64,000 nucleotides of DNA from Novosphingobium malaysiense (GCF_000802225.1 NZ_JTDI01000003.1:248001-312000); one strand, 5' to 3'; numbered from the stretch's first letter, positions 1 to 9,638 are shown. Program-made: numbers and translations. The notes: generated by a model not told the origin, from the letters alone.

Positions 1-293
1 ACGGCACGCAGGAATTCCATTCCCGCGGCTCTGCCCCGAACCCAGCGAACGATTGCCGGCAGCATCGAATCCTCGCCCATGCCCACGGACACGAACGCTC
101 CCTGACGCAGATCATCGCTGTCAGTCTGAACGCAGCACCCGTGTAGCGATACGTCGGCGAGTAGCACTGCGTGCCGGCCGCCCCGTGACGTCTCAAGCGT
201 GGCTTCGAAACGGGTGACATGGCGCTCTTCGCGGCGGCGGTCGTCCAGAGCGTCCTGATTGCTGGCGTAGAGTCTTCCGATAGGTGCGTTCAC
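1..293 (-). CDS. PilZ domain protein (3' end cut by window edge)
   Basis: The minus strand is open to the left edge and reads as a PilZ domain, the cyclic-di-GMP receptor fold. An arginine-rich switch (DDRRREERHVTRF) is followed about 20 residues later by DVSLHGC, fitting the RxxxR and [D/N]xSxxG binding motifs, and then by beta-strand text ending IVRWVRG and GMEFL. The C-terminus lies outside the window. I chose the GTG at 293 because GGGGAAA lies a few bases upstream and the PilZ text starts shortly after. The same frame stays open to an ATG at 446 with no clear ribosome site, so a longer N-terminus is possible. The family acts as a c-di-GMP-controlled regulator, for example of motility or polysaccharide; the target here cannot be told. 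Confidence 0.75.
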   Translation of the reverse strand, partial: MNAPIGRLYASNQDALDDRRREERHVTRFEATLETSRGGRHAVLLADVSLHGCCVQTDSDDLRQGAFVSVGMGEDSMLPAIVRWVRGRAAGMEFLRA

Positions 294-558
294 GGCTTTC
301 CCCGTCTCTGGCGTGCGTGGAGTGACGCGTATTGTCGACCAATAGAGGTTAATCGACGCCCACGAGACAGCCTTGCCGATACGGTAACCATGTTTTTCGC
401 CATCGGATTTGCCTTTCCGCTGCACAGGATTAGGTTCTGAAGCCATCGAACCGAGAGCCGAAGGGGGCTGGGCCAACGCACGCCCTACCTGCGGAAATCG
501 ACCGACCGCGACGTCAAGCATCGCATGGGCCGCCGAGGCTCCGAAAAGGAGAAGCGTA

Positions 559-1107
559 ATGATCCGAACAGTTCCTATCGCCGCCGCTTGTGCTTTGGCC
601 CTGACCGCATCGGCCGGGCTTGCGGAAGATCATGCGGCGCCTGCGGCAGGCAAGACGGTTCACGCCAACGTGATCGGACAGGACGGCCAATCGCTGGGCA
701 TGATTACCTTGCAGCAGTTGCCCACGGGTGTGCTGGTGTCCACCGACATCAAGGGCCTGCCGGAAGGCGAACACGGTTTTCATTTCCACGAAAAGGGCAT
801 CTGCAACCCCGCTGAAGGCTTCAAGACTTCCGGCGGCCATTTCGCCGGCGGAGACCACAAGCACGGCCTGATGGTCGAAGGCGGGCCGCACGCAGGCGAC
901 ATGCCGAACCAGTACGTCGGGCCGGACGGCGTCCTCAAGGAACAGGTCTTCAACACCGGGGTCACCCTGACACCGGGTCCGAAGTCACTGCTCGACGCGG
1001 ATGGTTCGGCGTTGGTGATTCACGAAGGCGCAGACGACTACATGAGCCAGCCTTCGGGCGCGGCAGGTAGCCGGATAGCTTGCGCCGTGATCAGCCCCGG
1101 CGAATAG
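559..1107 (+). CDS. sodC: Periplasmic Cu/Zn superoxide dismutase
   Basis: 182-residue enzyme that dismutates superoxide to oxygen and hydrogen peroxide in the periplasm. Residues 1-22 form a signal peptide with the cleavage region SAGLAED. All metal ligands are visible: H75 and H77 (HFHEKG) for copper, bridging H94, then H102, H111 and D114 for zinc, and H155 as last copper ligand. The 94/102/111/114 spacing matches bovine SOD 63/71/80/83. C82 and C175 can form the conserved disulfide. The ATG at 559 follows AAGGAGAAGCG and begins the signal peptide; the frame is open further upstream but that text does not look like protein. The gene stands alone and converges on the oxygenase gene that ends at 1141. 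Confidence 0.95.
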   Translation: MIRTVPIAAACALALTASAGLAEDHAAPAAGKTVHANVIGQDGQSLGMITLQQLPTGVLVSTDIKGLPEGEHGFHFHEKGICNPAEGFKTSGGHFAGGDHKHGLMVEGGPHAGDMPNQYVGPDGVLKEQVFNTGVTLTPGPKSLLDADGSALVIHEGADDYMSQPSGAAGSRIACAVISPGE

Positions 1108-1140
1108 GCACGCGGCTGGCCACGGGACGCATGATCTGCC

Positions 1141-1785
1141 TCAACCCCAGGGGCGTTCACGATACCATTGGGTGATGACGTACTTGCGTCCCGCGCGCAC
1201 TTTCATGGCGTGATGCAGTGTCGCGGCGTTCAGCGATCCGTCCGGCTTGCGGTTGTTCCATGCGATCAGCTTGCCGCGTTCGGGTTGAATCGTCTTGTCG
1301 ATGGCACGAAAGCGCGTGGCGCCGCCCGCGTTCACGTTGTTGAGGTAGACCATGAATGTCCAGGTGCGCTGTCCTGACACGGAGCAATAGGTTTCATAAT
1401 CCGCGCTTTGCGGTTCGAAATAGTCGGTATGGGCCTTGAACTGCTGACCTACCTCATAGCGCTGCCCCTGAAGCGGTTCGGCGTGGGCTGGGTCGATGCC
1501 CGAGAACCGCGACAGCTTTTCAGCGAGCGCGGCCACCGCCGGATGCTGGGGAGACAGGTCGCAGGTCGAACTGGTGCGGAAGGCATCGTCGCCGTTGCTG
1601 TCGGCCAAGGTGGAGGGGCGGTGCTGGGATTCTATGATGGTCACGAGATCGTCGCATTCTTCGGCACCGAGAAAGTCGCGCATGATGAACAGGTCCAGAC
1701 GTGATGAAGGGAAGCGCAAAACGCCTGCTTGGGAAAGCAGTCGTGCCGCCGATGATTCGCCTGGACCTGTCATGCCGCCATCCAT
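1141..1785 (-). CDS. Prolyl 4-hydroxylase-like 2OG-Fe(II) oxygenase
   Basis: 214-residue protein with the P4Hc fold. The iron ligands are H119 and D121 (AHTDYF) and a distal histidine in LHHAMKV (191/192); the 2-oxoglutarate-binding basic residue is in the next segment (GRKYVITQWYRERPW). The text GGATRF, GKLIAW and the C-terminal QWYRERP are typical of the bacterial prolyl-4-hydroxylase alpha-subunit-like family. Such proteins hydroxylate proline or other residues on peptides; the substrate is unknown. The start is uncertain: ATG 1785 or ATG 1773, with residual frame open to 1932. It is followed upstream by tRNA-His on the other strand. Confidence 0.85.
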   Translation of the reverse strand: MDGGMTGPGESSAARLLSQAGVLRFPSSRLDLFIMRDFLGAEECDDLVTIIESQHRPSTLADSNGDDAFRTSSTCDLSPQHPAVAALAEKLSRFSGIDPAHAEPLQGQRYEVGQQFKAHTDYFEPQSADYETYCSVSGQRTWTFMVYLNNVNAGGATRFRAIDKTIQPERGKLIAWNNRKPDGSLNAATLHHAMKVRAGRKYVITQWYRERPWG

Positions 1786-1950
1786 AGCGACGGTCCGCGA
1801 GCGAGAAAATTGCGCGAGTTCGGCCTCGATCCGATTTTTTGCTTTGCAAGAGCGGCCGCCATGTGCAAATGCGCCCTCCCGCGCATCGGTTGTTGCACCC
1901 AACGGCCCTTGCAAGACAGGACGCGCCTCCAAGGAAGGCGCGCATGGTGT

Positions 1951-2028
1951 GGCGATCGTAGCTCAGTTGGTTAGAGCGCCGGTTTGTGGTACCGGAGGTC
2001 GTGGGTTCGAACCCCATCGATCGCCCCA
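1951..2028 (+). tRNA. tRNA-His (GTG)
   Basis: The cloverleaf folds fully. The 7-bp acceptor stem is GCGATCG/CGATCGC, with an encoded extra G at position -1 opposite C73, the identity mark of tRNA-His. The anticodon loop TTGTGGT holds GTG, the T arm contains GTTCGAA, and the 3' CCA is encoded (2026-2028). It lies just upstream of the ccm operon. Confidence 0.97.
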
Positions 2029-2135
2029 TTTTCTTCCCATCACGGCATCCGGCCCCAATTCGCGGGTGAGAAGCGGCAGACATTGCCGTTCAGACCCTTG
2101 CTCCTTTCGTATCTGACTTTAGAAGCGCGCCTGTC

Positions 2136-2867
2136 ATGCACGGCTTTGCCAATCCTGCCCGATTTCTGCGCATCGCACGATGGCTCATGCCGCTCTGCAT
2201 GGGGACGGGCATCGTCGTGGCATTAGCCGCGCTGGGCTGGGGGCTGTTCGCGGCGCCTGCGGAGCGACTGCAGGGGGAAACCGTGCGAATCGTCTACCTG
2301 CATGTGCCGGCCGCCTGGCTCGGCATGGCGGGGTGGATGGGCATAGCCGTTGCCAGCTTTACCGAACTGGTATGGCGCCATCCGCTCGCGGGAATCGCTG
2401 CGCGGGCCTGCGCTGTTCCCGGTGCCGTTTTTACGGCCGTTTGCCTGATCACCGGCTCGCTCTGGGGCCGCCCCGCCTGGGGAACCTGGTGGGTCTGGGA
2501 CGGCAGGCTTACCAGCATGCTGGTGCTGTTGTTCCTCTACTTCGGGTGGATGGCCCTTTCGCAGGCGAGTGAGGCTTCGGACGGCGGCCAGAGCCGCGCG
2601 CCGGCCATCTTCGGCCTCGTGGGGGCGGTGAACATCCCCATCATCCACTATTCGGTGACATGGTGGAACAGCTTGCACCAGCCGCCCAGTATCACCATGG
2701 GCAAGTCCGCCATGTCCGCCGCATTCCTGTGGCCGCTGCTCTTCGCCATGCTAGGTTTTACGCTGATTTTCGCGGGGGTCGTATTGGCGCGCATGCGGGC
2801 CATTCTTGCCAATCAGCAGGCCGAGGCCCGGCTTCGCCGCAAGGCCCTGGCAGAGGGAGACCTGTAA
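2136..2867 (+). CDS. ccmC: Haem exporter / holo-CcmE release protein CcmC
   Basis: 243-residue, six-segment inner-membrane protein of cytochrome c maturation system I. CcmC binds haem at the periplasmic face and loads it on CcmE. The tryptophan-rich haem-handling signature WGTWWVWD is present (about residues 125-132), flanked by histidines in VYLHVPAAW and in NIPIIHYSVTWW. It is the first gene of a tightly packed ccmC-D-E-F-G-H-I set; its TAA overlaps the ccmD ATG (TAATG). ccmA and ccmB, which form the ABC part of the system, are not in the window and must lie elsewhere. Confidence 0.95.
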   Translation: MHGFANPARFLRIARWLMPLCMGTGIVVALAALGWGLFAAPAERLQGETVRIVYLHVPAAWLGMAGWMGIAVASFTELVWRHPLAGIAARACAVPGAVFTAVCLITGSLWGRPAWGTWWVWDGRLTSMLVLLFLYFGWMALSQASEASDGGQSRAPAIFGLVGAVNIPIIHYSVTWWNSLHQPPSITMGKSAMSAAFLWPLLFAMLGFTLIFAGVVLARMRAILANQQAEARLRRKALAEGDL

Positions 2868-3007
2868 TGCGCGAGGCATTGGATCCCTGGACGTTCGTCG
2901 TGGCTTCCTATGCGATAGGGGTCGGCGCGACAGCCGCGATGGTTACGTGGTCGCTGATGGCCATGAAACGCGCTGAAAAGCGCCGTGACGAGGCGAGGAA
3001 ACGCTGA
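2867..3007 (+). CDS. ccmD: Haem exporter protein CcmD (small)
   Basis: 46-residue membrane peptide starting inside the ccmC stop codon and ending two bases before ccmE. It has one hydrophobic segment (FVVASYAIGVGATAAMVTW) followed by a highly charged tail (KRAEKRRDEARKR), the layout of CcmD, which stabilises the CcmC-CcmE complex. Identification rests on position and topology because the family is poorly conserved. Confidence 0.88.
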   Translation: MREALDPWTFVVASYAIGVGATAAMVTWSLMAMKRAEKRRDEARKR

Positions 3008-3009
3008 GC

Positions 3010-3462
3010 ATGGCTATCAAGGCAAAGCACCAGCGTCTGGTTCTGCTCGCGATTGCACTCGTCGTGCTAATCGGTGCCGCACTCCTTGCCGCCTGGGCCC
3101 TGCGCAATCAGGCGAGCTACTTCTATGTGCCCAGCGAAATCGTTGCCGATCCGCCGTCGCCCGACCGCGCAGTGCGCCTTGGTGGAATGGTCGAAAAGGG
3201 CTCGCTCAGGACAGAGCCGGACGGCGTGACAATCGCCTTCGCGGTCGAGGACGGCAATGCGCGCGTCCCGGTGGTCTTCAAAGGTATCGTTCCGTCGCTC
3301 TTCGTGGAAGGCTCGGGCGTTGTTGCCGAAGGAAAGATGGCGACAAACGGCACTTTCGTGGCCGACAATCTCCTGGCCAAGCATGACGAGAACTACGTGC
3401 CGCGCGAAATGCAGAACATGACGGACGCGCAGGCCAGGAAAGTGGTGGCGGAAACCAAATGA
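3010..3462 (+). CDS. ccmE: Haem chaperone CcmE
   Basis: 150-residue periplasmic haem chaperone with one N-terminal membrane anchor (residues 9-30) and an OB-fold domain. The covalent haem site is H125 with Y129 in KHDENYVP, matching the HxxxY motif. It receives haem from CcmC and hands it to CcmF. Its TGA overlaps the ccmF ATG by four bases (ATGA), so translation is probably coupled. Confidence 0.96.
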   Translation: MAIKAKHQRLVLLAIALVVLIGAALLAAWALRNQASYFYVPSEIVADPPSPDRAVRLGGMVEKGSLRTEPDGVTIAFAVEDGNARVPVVFKGIVPSLFVEGSGVVAEGKMATNGTFVADNLLAKHDENYVPREMQNMTDAQARKVVAETK

Positions 3463-5423
3463 TCGCCGAACTTGGCCTTGCCGCCCTGTGGCTGGCTGCT
3501 GCCCTGGCGGCGCTACAGCTCGTTTCGGGAGTACTTGGGCTGACCGAGCGCGGCTCTGTGCTGGGCGGTGTCGTGCGCCCCGTGGCCGTAGTGCAGGGGG
3601 TGCTGGCGCTTGTTGCTTTCTGCTGTCTGATCTATGTCTTCGCGGTCACCGATCTTTCCGTGAAGTTGGTGGCGCTCAATTCGCATTCGATGAAGCCGCT
3701 GGTCTTCAAGATTGCCGGCGCGTGGGGCAATCACGAAGGCTCCATGCTGCTGTGGGTCACGGTGATGGGCATGGCCGGTGCATTCGTGGCGCTGGTCGAA
3801 AGGCGGCTGCCTGAACCGACCATGCTGGCGACGTTGGCGGGGCAGGCCTTCGTATCGCTCGGTTTCTATGCCTTCCTGCTCATTTCTTCCAACCCGTTCG
3901 AGCGCCTCTCGCCGGTGCCGGCTGAGGGCAACGGTCTCAACCCGCTGCTCCAGGATCTGGGCCTCGCGTTCCACCCGCCCACGCTATACCTCGGGTATGT
4001 CGGCCTCTCGATCGCTTTCAGCTTTGCCATCGGCGCCTTGGTCACGCGCGAGGTCGGCCCCGCCTTCGCGCGAGCCATGCGGCCCTGGGTCCTGGGCGCT
4101 TGGATTTTCCTGACCATCGGCATCACTGCCGGGTCCTACTGGGCGTATTACGAACTCGGCTGGGGCGGCTGGTGGTTCTGGGACCCGGTCGAGAATGCCT
4201 CGCTGATGCCCTGGCTCGCTGCAACGGCACTGCTCCATTCCGCCAGCGTGCTGGCGTCGCGCAACGCCTTGCGGGCCTGGACGGTCATGCTGGGCGTAGT
4301 GGCGTTCTCGATGTCGATGATCGGTACGTTTCTGGTTCGCTCCGGGATCCTTACCAGCGTCCATGCCTTTGCAGTCGATCCAGAGCGCGGCACGTTCATT
4401 CTCGGTCTGCTGGCGATCAACATCGGCGGCGCGCTGACGCTGTTCGCACTGCGGGCGTCGACGGTGACAGAAGGCGAACGCTTTGCGCTCGTCAGCCGCG
4501 AGGGTGCACTCGTGTTCAACAACGTGATGCTCTCGGCCATCCTGGGCATCGTGCTGTTCGGCACGCTCTATCCGCTTCTTGCGGAGGCCATGGGCGCCAA
4601 GGTTTCGGTGGGGCCGCCTTATTTCAATCCCATGAGCGCGCTTTTCGCCATTCCGATGCTGATCGTGCTGGCGGTCGGGCCGCTGTTGCGCTGGCGACGC
4701 GACAAACTCGCGCGCGTCGGCAAGGCCCTGATTATCCCGGTGATGCTGGTGGTGGCAGCCGGAATTGCACTCGTCGCGATCGGCGGTGTCCCCTTGCTGC
4801 CGTTCCTTGGCCTTGCTCTTGCGGTCGGCCTGGCCTGGGCCAGTGTCCTTCCGCTGCGTGACCGCAACCTGCGGCGCACGCCGCTGCCGGTATGGGGCAT
4901 GGTATTCGCCCACTTCGGCATTGCCGTGGCTCTGTTCGGCATGAGTTGCGAGAGCGCTTTCAATGTCGAAAAGCTGGTGGCGGTCAGGGTCGGCGATGTC
5001 ACCGAAGTGGGGCCGTGGGGCGTGAAGCTCGACACGATCGAGCCGGTCGCGGGGCCCAACTGGACGGCACTCGAGGCCCGGCTGCTGGTGCGCTACGGCC
5101 CGGACGGCAAGGTGACGCGCATGTTGCCCCAATCGCGCAGCTTCTGGGCTCCGCCGCAGCAGACCAGCGAATCCGCCTTGCTGACGCGATGGAATGGGCA
5201 GTTGTATGCCGTTCTCGGAGGAGAAGCCGAAGATGGGCGCTGGCAGTTGCGCTTGTGGTGGAAGCCTTTCGTGCCGCTTATCTGGATCGGCGGATTGTTG
5301 ATCGCCTTTGGCGGCCTGCTGGCGCTGATTGGCCGCGTGGCCAGCGACGTGCGCCGTCTCATAGCGAAGGACAAGATCGCCTATCGTCATGAGCGCAAAG
5401 CCCAGCTAGGACTGAGGCCATGA
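3459..5423 (+). CDS. ccmF: Cytochrome c haem lyase subunit CcmF
   Basis: 654-residue multi-spanning protein that attaches haem to the CxxCH motif of apocytochromes. The tryptophan-rich motif WGGWWFWDPVEN lies around residue 235 and the conserved haem-binding histidine texts (NSHSMKP, GNHEGSM, FHPPTLYLGY, LLHSASVL) are all present. Length and topology are those of full CcmF. It overlaps ccmE and ccmG by four bases each. Confidence 0.96.
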   Translation: MIAELGLAALWLAAALAALQLVSGVLGLTERGSVLGGVVRPVAVVQGVLALVAFCCLIYVFAVTDLSVKLVALNSHSMKPLVFKIAGAWGNHEGSMLLWVTVMGMAGAFVALVERRLPEPTMLATLAGQAFVSLGFYAFLLISSNPFERLSPVPAEGNGLNPLLQDLGLAFHPPTLYLGYVGLSIAFSFAIGALVTREVGPAFARAMRPWVLGAWIFLTIGITAGSYWAYYELGWGGWWFWDPVENASLMPWLAATALLHSASVLASRNALRAWTVMLGVVAFSMSMIGTFLVRSGILTSVHAFAVDPERGTFILGLLAINIGGALTLFALRASTVTEGERFALVSREGALVFNNVMLSAILGIVLFGTLYPLLAEAMGAKVSVGPPYFNPMSALFAIPMLIVLAVGPLLRWRRDKLARVGKALIIPVMLVVAAGIALVAIGGVPLLPFLGLALAVGLAWASVLPLRDRNLRRTPLPVWGMVFAHFGIAVALFGMSCESAFNVEKLVAVRVGDVTEVGPWGVKLDTIEPVAGPNWTALEARLLVRYGPDGKVTRMLPQSRSFWAPPQQTSESALLTRWNGQLYAVLGGEAEDGRWQLRLWWKPFVPLIWIGGLLIAFGGLLALIGRVASDVRRLIAKDKIAYRHERKAQLGLRP

Positions 5424-5974
5424 GCGATCTGCCCGCCCACAAGCCTCGGCGCTGGGTGATCTGGCTGCCGCTGGCCTTGTTCCTCGGCTTCATTGCACTC
5501 GTGTTGATCGGCCTCTTGCGCCCTGCCGACAGGAATGTCGCCAGCGCCCTGGTCGGAAAGCCGATGCCGGCGTTCGATCTGCCACCGGCCCTGCCGGGGC
5601 GTCCGGGACTGAACAGCAAGGTGCTCACCAACGGTACGCCGCATCTCGTCAACATCTTCGCAAGCTGGTGCGTGCCGTGCCGGGTGGAGGCTCCGCAGCT
5701 GGCCGCGCTAGCCGAGGCCGGTGTCCCCATCGAGGGAATTTCGGTGCGCGACAGCACCGAAAACCTGCAGGCCTTCCTTGACGAAAACGGCGATCCCTAC
5801 CAGCGGATCGGCGCGGACGACGACGGCAAGGTCCAGCTCTCACTCGGGTCGTCCGGCGTACCGGAAACCTACGTGATCGATGGCAAGGGCAAGATCGTCT
5901 ATCAGCACATCGGCGAGATCAGGCCTGAGCATCTTGGCCTGTTGCTCGACAGGCTGAAGGAAGCGTCGCGGTGA
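5420..5974 (+). CDS. ccmG: Thiol:disulfide interchange protein CcmG (DsbE)
   Basis: 184-residue membrane-anchored periplasmic thioredoxin. There is one N-terminal membrane segment (residues 13-33) and an active site WCVPC (C84, C87) within the text NIFASWCVPC. The cis-proline loop GVPETYVID is also present. CcmG keeps apocytochrome cysteines reduced before haem ligation. ATGA overlap with ccmF; its stop overlaps the GTG start of ccmH. Confidence 0.95.
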   Translation: MSDLPAHKPRRWVIWLPLALFLGFIALVLIGLLRPADRNVASALVGKPMPAFDLPPALPGRPGLNSKVLTNGTPHLVNIFASWCVPCRVEAPQLAALAEAGVPIEGISVRDSTENLQAFLDENGDPYQRIGADDDGKVQLSLGSSGVPETYVIDGKGKIVYQHIGEIRPEHLGLLLDRLKEASR

Positions 5975-6405
5975 CGCGCTCGTTGCTCTCCCTGCTTCTG
6001 GCTATCGGACTGGGGACGGCATTGCCTGCGCTCGCGCAGGAAGAACAGTCGACCGCTCCTTACGCCTATCGTCAGCTCGACAATCCTGCGGAGGAGGAAA
6101 GGGCGCAGGCGCTGATGGAAAGCTTGCGCTGCCTCCAGTGCCAGGGACAGTCCATCGCCGATTCCGACGCGCCGATTGCCGGGTCCATGCGCTCGCTCGT
6201 GCGCGAACGCATCGCGGCGGGCGAGGATCCGGAAGCGATCCGGTCATGGCTCATTGAACGCTATGGTGACTACGTGAGCTATGCGCCCAGGATCACCAGC
6301 CTGACCTGGCCGCTTTTCGCCGTCCCCCTGGTGCTGGTGCTGCTGGCCTTTGCCCTGCTGCGGCGCAGGTTCGGCGCAAAACAGGATGGCGGAGCGGACG
6401 CATGA
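5971..6405 (+). CDS. ccmH: Cytochrome c maturation protein CcmH (CcmL type)
   Basis: 144-residue protein with signal peptide (cleavage near ALAQ), a conserved LRCLQCQG redox motif (C54, C57), the three-helix domain text SIADSDAPIAGSMR and one C-terminal membrane segment. It reduces the apocytochrome disulfide together with CcmG. It starts with GTG at 5971, overlapping the ccmG stop, and overlaps ccmI by four bases. The short length means CcmH and CcmI are separate here, unlike the fused E. coli CcmH. Confidence 0.95.
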   Translation: MTRSLLSLLLAIGLGTALPALAQEEQSTAPYAYRQLDNPAEEERAQALMESLRCLQCQGQSIADSDAPIAGSMRSLVRERIAAGEDPEAIRSWLIERYGDYVSYAPRITSLTWPLFAVPLVLVLLAFALLRRRFGAKQDGGADA

Positions 6406-7064
6406 CCTGGGTTTTCGTCATTGTCCTCGCCGTGATCGCTTTCGGGCTGATCGCTTTCGTCTTCAAGGCACCACGTGGCACGCTCGAGGCGGTCGCTGCA
6501 GCGCTGCTGCTCGGCATTGCGGGCTATGTCACCCAGGGCTCGCCGGCCATGCCCGGCGCACCGAAAGCCGCTGCCGAGCCGGTGTCTGGCGATTCCGGAT
6601 CGCTCGTAGAGGCGCGCCTGAAAGTTACCAACAAGGGCATCCCGCCGAACAATCAGTGGGTGGTCATCGCCGATGGTCTGGCGCGGAACGGCCGCTATGC
6701 CGATGCCGCACAGGTTCTGCGCGGGGCGACCGAGAAGGACCCGAACAATTCCGAAGCCTGGTTGGCCATGGCCAACGCGCTGGTGGCCCATTCGGAAGGG
6801 GTGCTCACGCCGGCGGCGATCTATGCCTATCGTCGGGCAGCCAATTCCGATCCCAACAGCCCCGGGCCGCCGTTTTTCTTCGGTCTGGCGCTTCTGCAGA
6901 ACGGCAAGGTGGGTGAGGCCCGGTCGCTCTGGGCGGATCTCCTGGAGCGTGCACCCAAGGACGCAGCCTGGCGAGCGCCGCTGGCGCAGCAACTGCAGAG
7001 GCTGGACGCGGTGCTGTCGAATCAGGTGGGCGCTACCCCCGATTCGCCTGCGTCCCAACCTTGA
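6402..7064 (+). CDS. ccmI: Cytochrome c maturation TPR protein CcmI
   Basis: 220-residue protein with an N-terminal membrane hairpin (residues 3-20 and 30-44) and a tetratricopeptide region (about 70-205) with typical TPR text such as NSEAWLAMANALVAHSEG. CcmI (CycH) is the apocytochrome chaperone that presents the C-terminus of the substrate to CcmF/CcmH. It is shorter than some CcmI proteins, consistent with a truncated periplasmic part. Last gene of the ccm run; a 115-bp gap follows before kup. Confidence 0.88.
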   Translation: MTWVFVIVLAVIAFGLIAFVFKAPRGTLEAVAAALLLGIAGYVTQGSPAMPGAPKAAAEPVSGDSGSLVEARLKVTNKGIPPNNQWVVIADGLARNGRYADAAQVLRGATEKDPNNSEAWLAMANALVAHSEGVLTPAAIYAYRRAANSDPNSPGPPFFFGLALLQNGKVGEARSLWADLLERAPKDAAWRAPLAQQLQRLDAVLSNQVGATPDSPASQP

Positions 7065-7179
7065 ACCGGCGCTTAAAACACAAATTTAGCAACATTGCTT
7101 GGTCCTGCGCATGCTGCTAACGGCCACAACCTTGCCGCAGATGCGAAATGGGCCTGCGAATCCATGACGGGGCGCTCGA

Positions 7180-9147
7180 ATGAGTGATGCAACATCGGAT
7201 ACGGCTGACGGCCCGACGTTTATCGATCCGGCCACGGCCTCGGCGACACAGGCCTATGGCGGGCATGGCGGGCATGGCTCGGGAAATGTCGCCAAGCTTG
7301 CCTTCGGTGCTGTCGGCGTCGTTTTCGGCGACATCGGTACCAGCCCGATCTACGCATTCCGCGAAACGTTTGTCGGTCCCCACCCGCTGGCAATCGACCA
7401 GTTGCACATTCTCGGCGTCGTCAGCCTGATTTTCTGGTCGATGACGATGGTCGTCTCGATCCAGTATGTCGGTGTGTTGATGCGCGCGGACAACAAGGGG
7501 CAGGGCGGCAGCCTCGCCCTTGTCGCGCTGATTTCCGGCGCCATCAAGAAGCAGCGATTTAACGGGGTTGTAGTCCTGCTCGGTGTCTTCGCGACATCGC
7601 TTTTCTACGGCGATTCCATGATTACGCCGGCGGTTTCTGTGCTGTCCGCCGTGGAGGGCCTGACAGTGGTCCAGTCGAATCTGGCGCCGTTCGTCCTACC
7701 GATCGCGCTGATCCTGCTGATCGGTCTCTTCGTCCTGCAGAAAAGCGGAACGGCCAAGGTCGGTGCCCTCTTTGCGCCGGTGATGGTCATATACTTCGGC
7801 ACCCTTGCCGTGCTCGGCATCTATCATCTGGTACAGATGCCGGGCGTGCTCGTGGCGCTGAACCCCTGGTACGCGGTGCAGTTCTTCCTGACCGACAAGA
7901 TGCTCGGCTTCCTGGCCCTCGGTTCGGTCGTGCTGGCGGTTACGGGCGCCGAGGCGCTCTATTCCGACATGGGGCATTTCGGCCGCGGACCGATGCGGCT
8001 TTCCTGGTTCGGTTTCGTGATGCCGTGCCTACTGATCAACTACTTCGGCCAGGCCGCCATGATCCTGGGTCTCGACGATGCCGCCGCGGCGGAGGCCATG
8101 GAGAACCCGTTCTTCAACCTCGCGCCCGATTACCTGCGCCTTCCTCTGGTGATCCTTGCGACGTGCGCGACATTCATCGCCAGCCAGGCCGTCATCTCGG
8201 GTGCGTTCTCGATCACGCACCAGGCGATGCAGCTCGGCTTCATCCCGCGGCTCTCGACCCGTCACACCAGCGAACACGAAGTCGGGCAGATATACATCCC
8301 CTTCGTGAACTGGGCGCTGATGACGGGCGTGATCACGCTGGTCTTCGTGTTCCAGAACTCATCGAACCTGGCGTCGGCCTACGGTATCGCGGTGACCGGC
8401 GCGATGCTGATTGATACTTGTTTGATGGCTGTCCTGCTGATCGTGCTGTGGCGCTGGAAGCTGTGGCTGGCGATCCCGGTCATCCTGATGTTCTTCTTCG
8501 TCGATGGCGCCTACTTCGCTGCCAACGCCACCAAGATCGCCGACGGCGGCTGGTTCCCGCTGATGATCGGCGGCGTCGCCTTCACCCTGCTGACGACCTG
8601 GAACAAGGGCCGCAAGCTCATGCGTGACCGCATGACCGAGGCGGCCCTGCCTCTGAACGTCTTCGCCAAGAGCGCCCATGGCAGCGCCGCGCGCGTTCCG
8701 GGTACCGCGATCTTCATGGCGTCCAGCAACGTCGGTGTTCCATCCGCGCTGCTCCACAACATCAAGCACAACAAGGTACTGCACGAGCGGGTCGTGGTGC
8801 TGACAGTAGAGATCCGCGATGTGCCCTATGTCGAGCCATCGGAGCATTACGAGGTGATCGATCTGGGGCAGGGCTTCTATCGCATGACGCTGCGCTATGG
8901 CTTCATGGAAGAGACCGACGTGCCGCATGCGCTGGCCCATGCCCCGATGTGCGGGGCGCCGTTCGAGATGATGAAGACCAGCTTCTTCCTCTCGCGCCAG
9001 ACGCTGCTGGCCTCCGAGAAGCCGGGCATGGCGATCTGGCGCGAAAAGCTGTTCGCGTGGATGATGCGCAATGCGGCCAGCGCTATGGAATTCTTCCGCC
9101 TGCCGACCAACCGCGTGGTGGAACTGGGCAGCCAGCTGGAGATCTAG
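7180..9147 (+). CDS. kup: KUP-family potassium uptake transporter
   Basis: 655-residue potassium/proton symporter with about 12 membrane segments and a cytoplasmic C-terminal domain of roughly 170 residues. The Kup signature [17 protein letters not shown] is near residue 50 and [18 protein letters not shown] follows at about 145. The ATG at 7180 is the first in frame near the family start; its ribosome site is weak. The TAG stop shares CTAG with the stop of the convergent SnoaL-like gene. Confidence 0.95.
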   Translation: MSDATSDTADGPTFIDPATASATQAYGGHGGHGSGNVAKLAFGAVGVVFGDIGTSPIYAFRETFVGPHPLAIDQLHILGVVSLIFWSMTMVVSIQYVGVLMRADNKGQGGSLALVALISGAIKKQRFNGVVVLLGVFATSLFYGDSMITPAVSVLSAVEGLTVVQSNLAPFVLPIALILLIGLFVLQKSGTAKVGALFAPVMVIYFGTLAVLGIYHLVQMPGVLVALNPWYAVQFFLTDKMLGFLALGSVVLAVTGAEALYSDMGHFGRGPMRLSWFGFVMPCLLINYFGQAAMILGLDDAAAAEAMENPFFNLAPDYLRLPLVILATCATFIASQAVISGAFSITHQAMQLGFIPRLSTRHTSEHEVGQIYIPFVNWALMTGVITLVFVFQNSSNLASAYGIAVTGAMLIDTCLMAVLLIVLWRWKLWLAIPVILMFFFVDGAYFAANATKIADGGWFPLMIGGVAFTLLTTWNKGRKLMRDRMTEAALPLNVFAKSAHGSAARVPGTAIFMASSNVGVPSALLHNIKHNKVLHERVVVLTVEIRDVPYVEPSEHYEVIDLGQGFYRMTLRYGFMEETDVPHALAHAPMCGAPFEMMKTSFFLSRQTLLASEKPGMAIWREKLFAWMMRNAASAMEFFRLPTNRVVELGSQLEI

Positions 9148-9539
9148 TCTCCGGCGGCCTCCATGACCGCCAGCGGGTTGAGGTATTCGGTGTGTTCCAC
9201 GATCACGCCGTCCCGGATGCGCACGAAGATCACGTAGCTGTTCCGATAGGGCTTGCCGTTGGCCATCGTGGTTTGAGCATTGGCCGTGACCACGAGCAAT
9301 TCGGGATCCTCGGTGCGCAGGATCACCTTGTCCGAGAAGACAAGCGGCTCGCGGCCTTGTGCTGAAGCCTGCAAGGCGGCCTGGGCGGCTTCTCGGCCTG
9401 CAAACGCATTCGGCAGACCCGGTGGCATAAATGGCAAGCGCAAGACGAAGTCTTCCGCTACGCCTCCCGAATAGCCCTCGAAATCGCCTTGCGGCATGTG
9501 CGCAAGCCAGTCTTCCATCTGCGCGACGACGTCGTTCAT
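9144..9539 (-). CDS. SnoaL-like / NTF2-fold protein
   Basis: 131-residue protein with the cone-shaped SnoaL/NTF2 layout: helical N-terminus, a [11 protein letters not shown] helix, then strands ([37 protein letters not shown], read in parts). The ending text [12 protein letters not shown] is typical of ketosteroid-isomerase-like proteins acting on small hydrophobic molecules. The ATG at 9539 is chosen because GGGAGG lies 8 bases upstream; the frame is open to 9590. Function cannot be assigned further. It is divergent from the luciferase-like oxidoreductase gene, so the two may share a control region. Confidence 0.75.
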   Translation of the reverse strand: MNDVVAQMEDWLAHMPQGDFEGYSGGVAEDFVLRLPFMPPGLPNAFAGREAAQAALQASAQGREPLVFSDKVILRTEDPELLVVTANAQTTMANGKPYRNSYVIFVRIRDGVIVEHTEYLNPLAVMEAAGD

Positions 9540-9638
9540 CGCTGCTGCCTCCCGTAGCGTCCCTTCAAATGGGGCCGTGCCGTGAACCATCGTGTCACTT
9601 GGGCATTGCTAAGGACAGACGCGAGATTGGAGCAAAAC

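Noticed and set aside
409..558. Long upstream extension of the sodC frame
   Set aside because: The text before MIRTVPIAAA is not protein-like and the signal peptide with ribosome site fixes the start at 559.
3984..5390. 468-codon frame opposite ccmF
   Set aside because: Rich in His, Arg and Gln as expected for the antisense of a membrane protein gene in high-GC DNA; ccmF is unambiguous.
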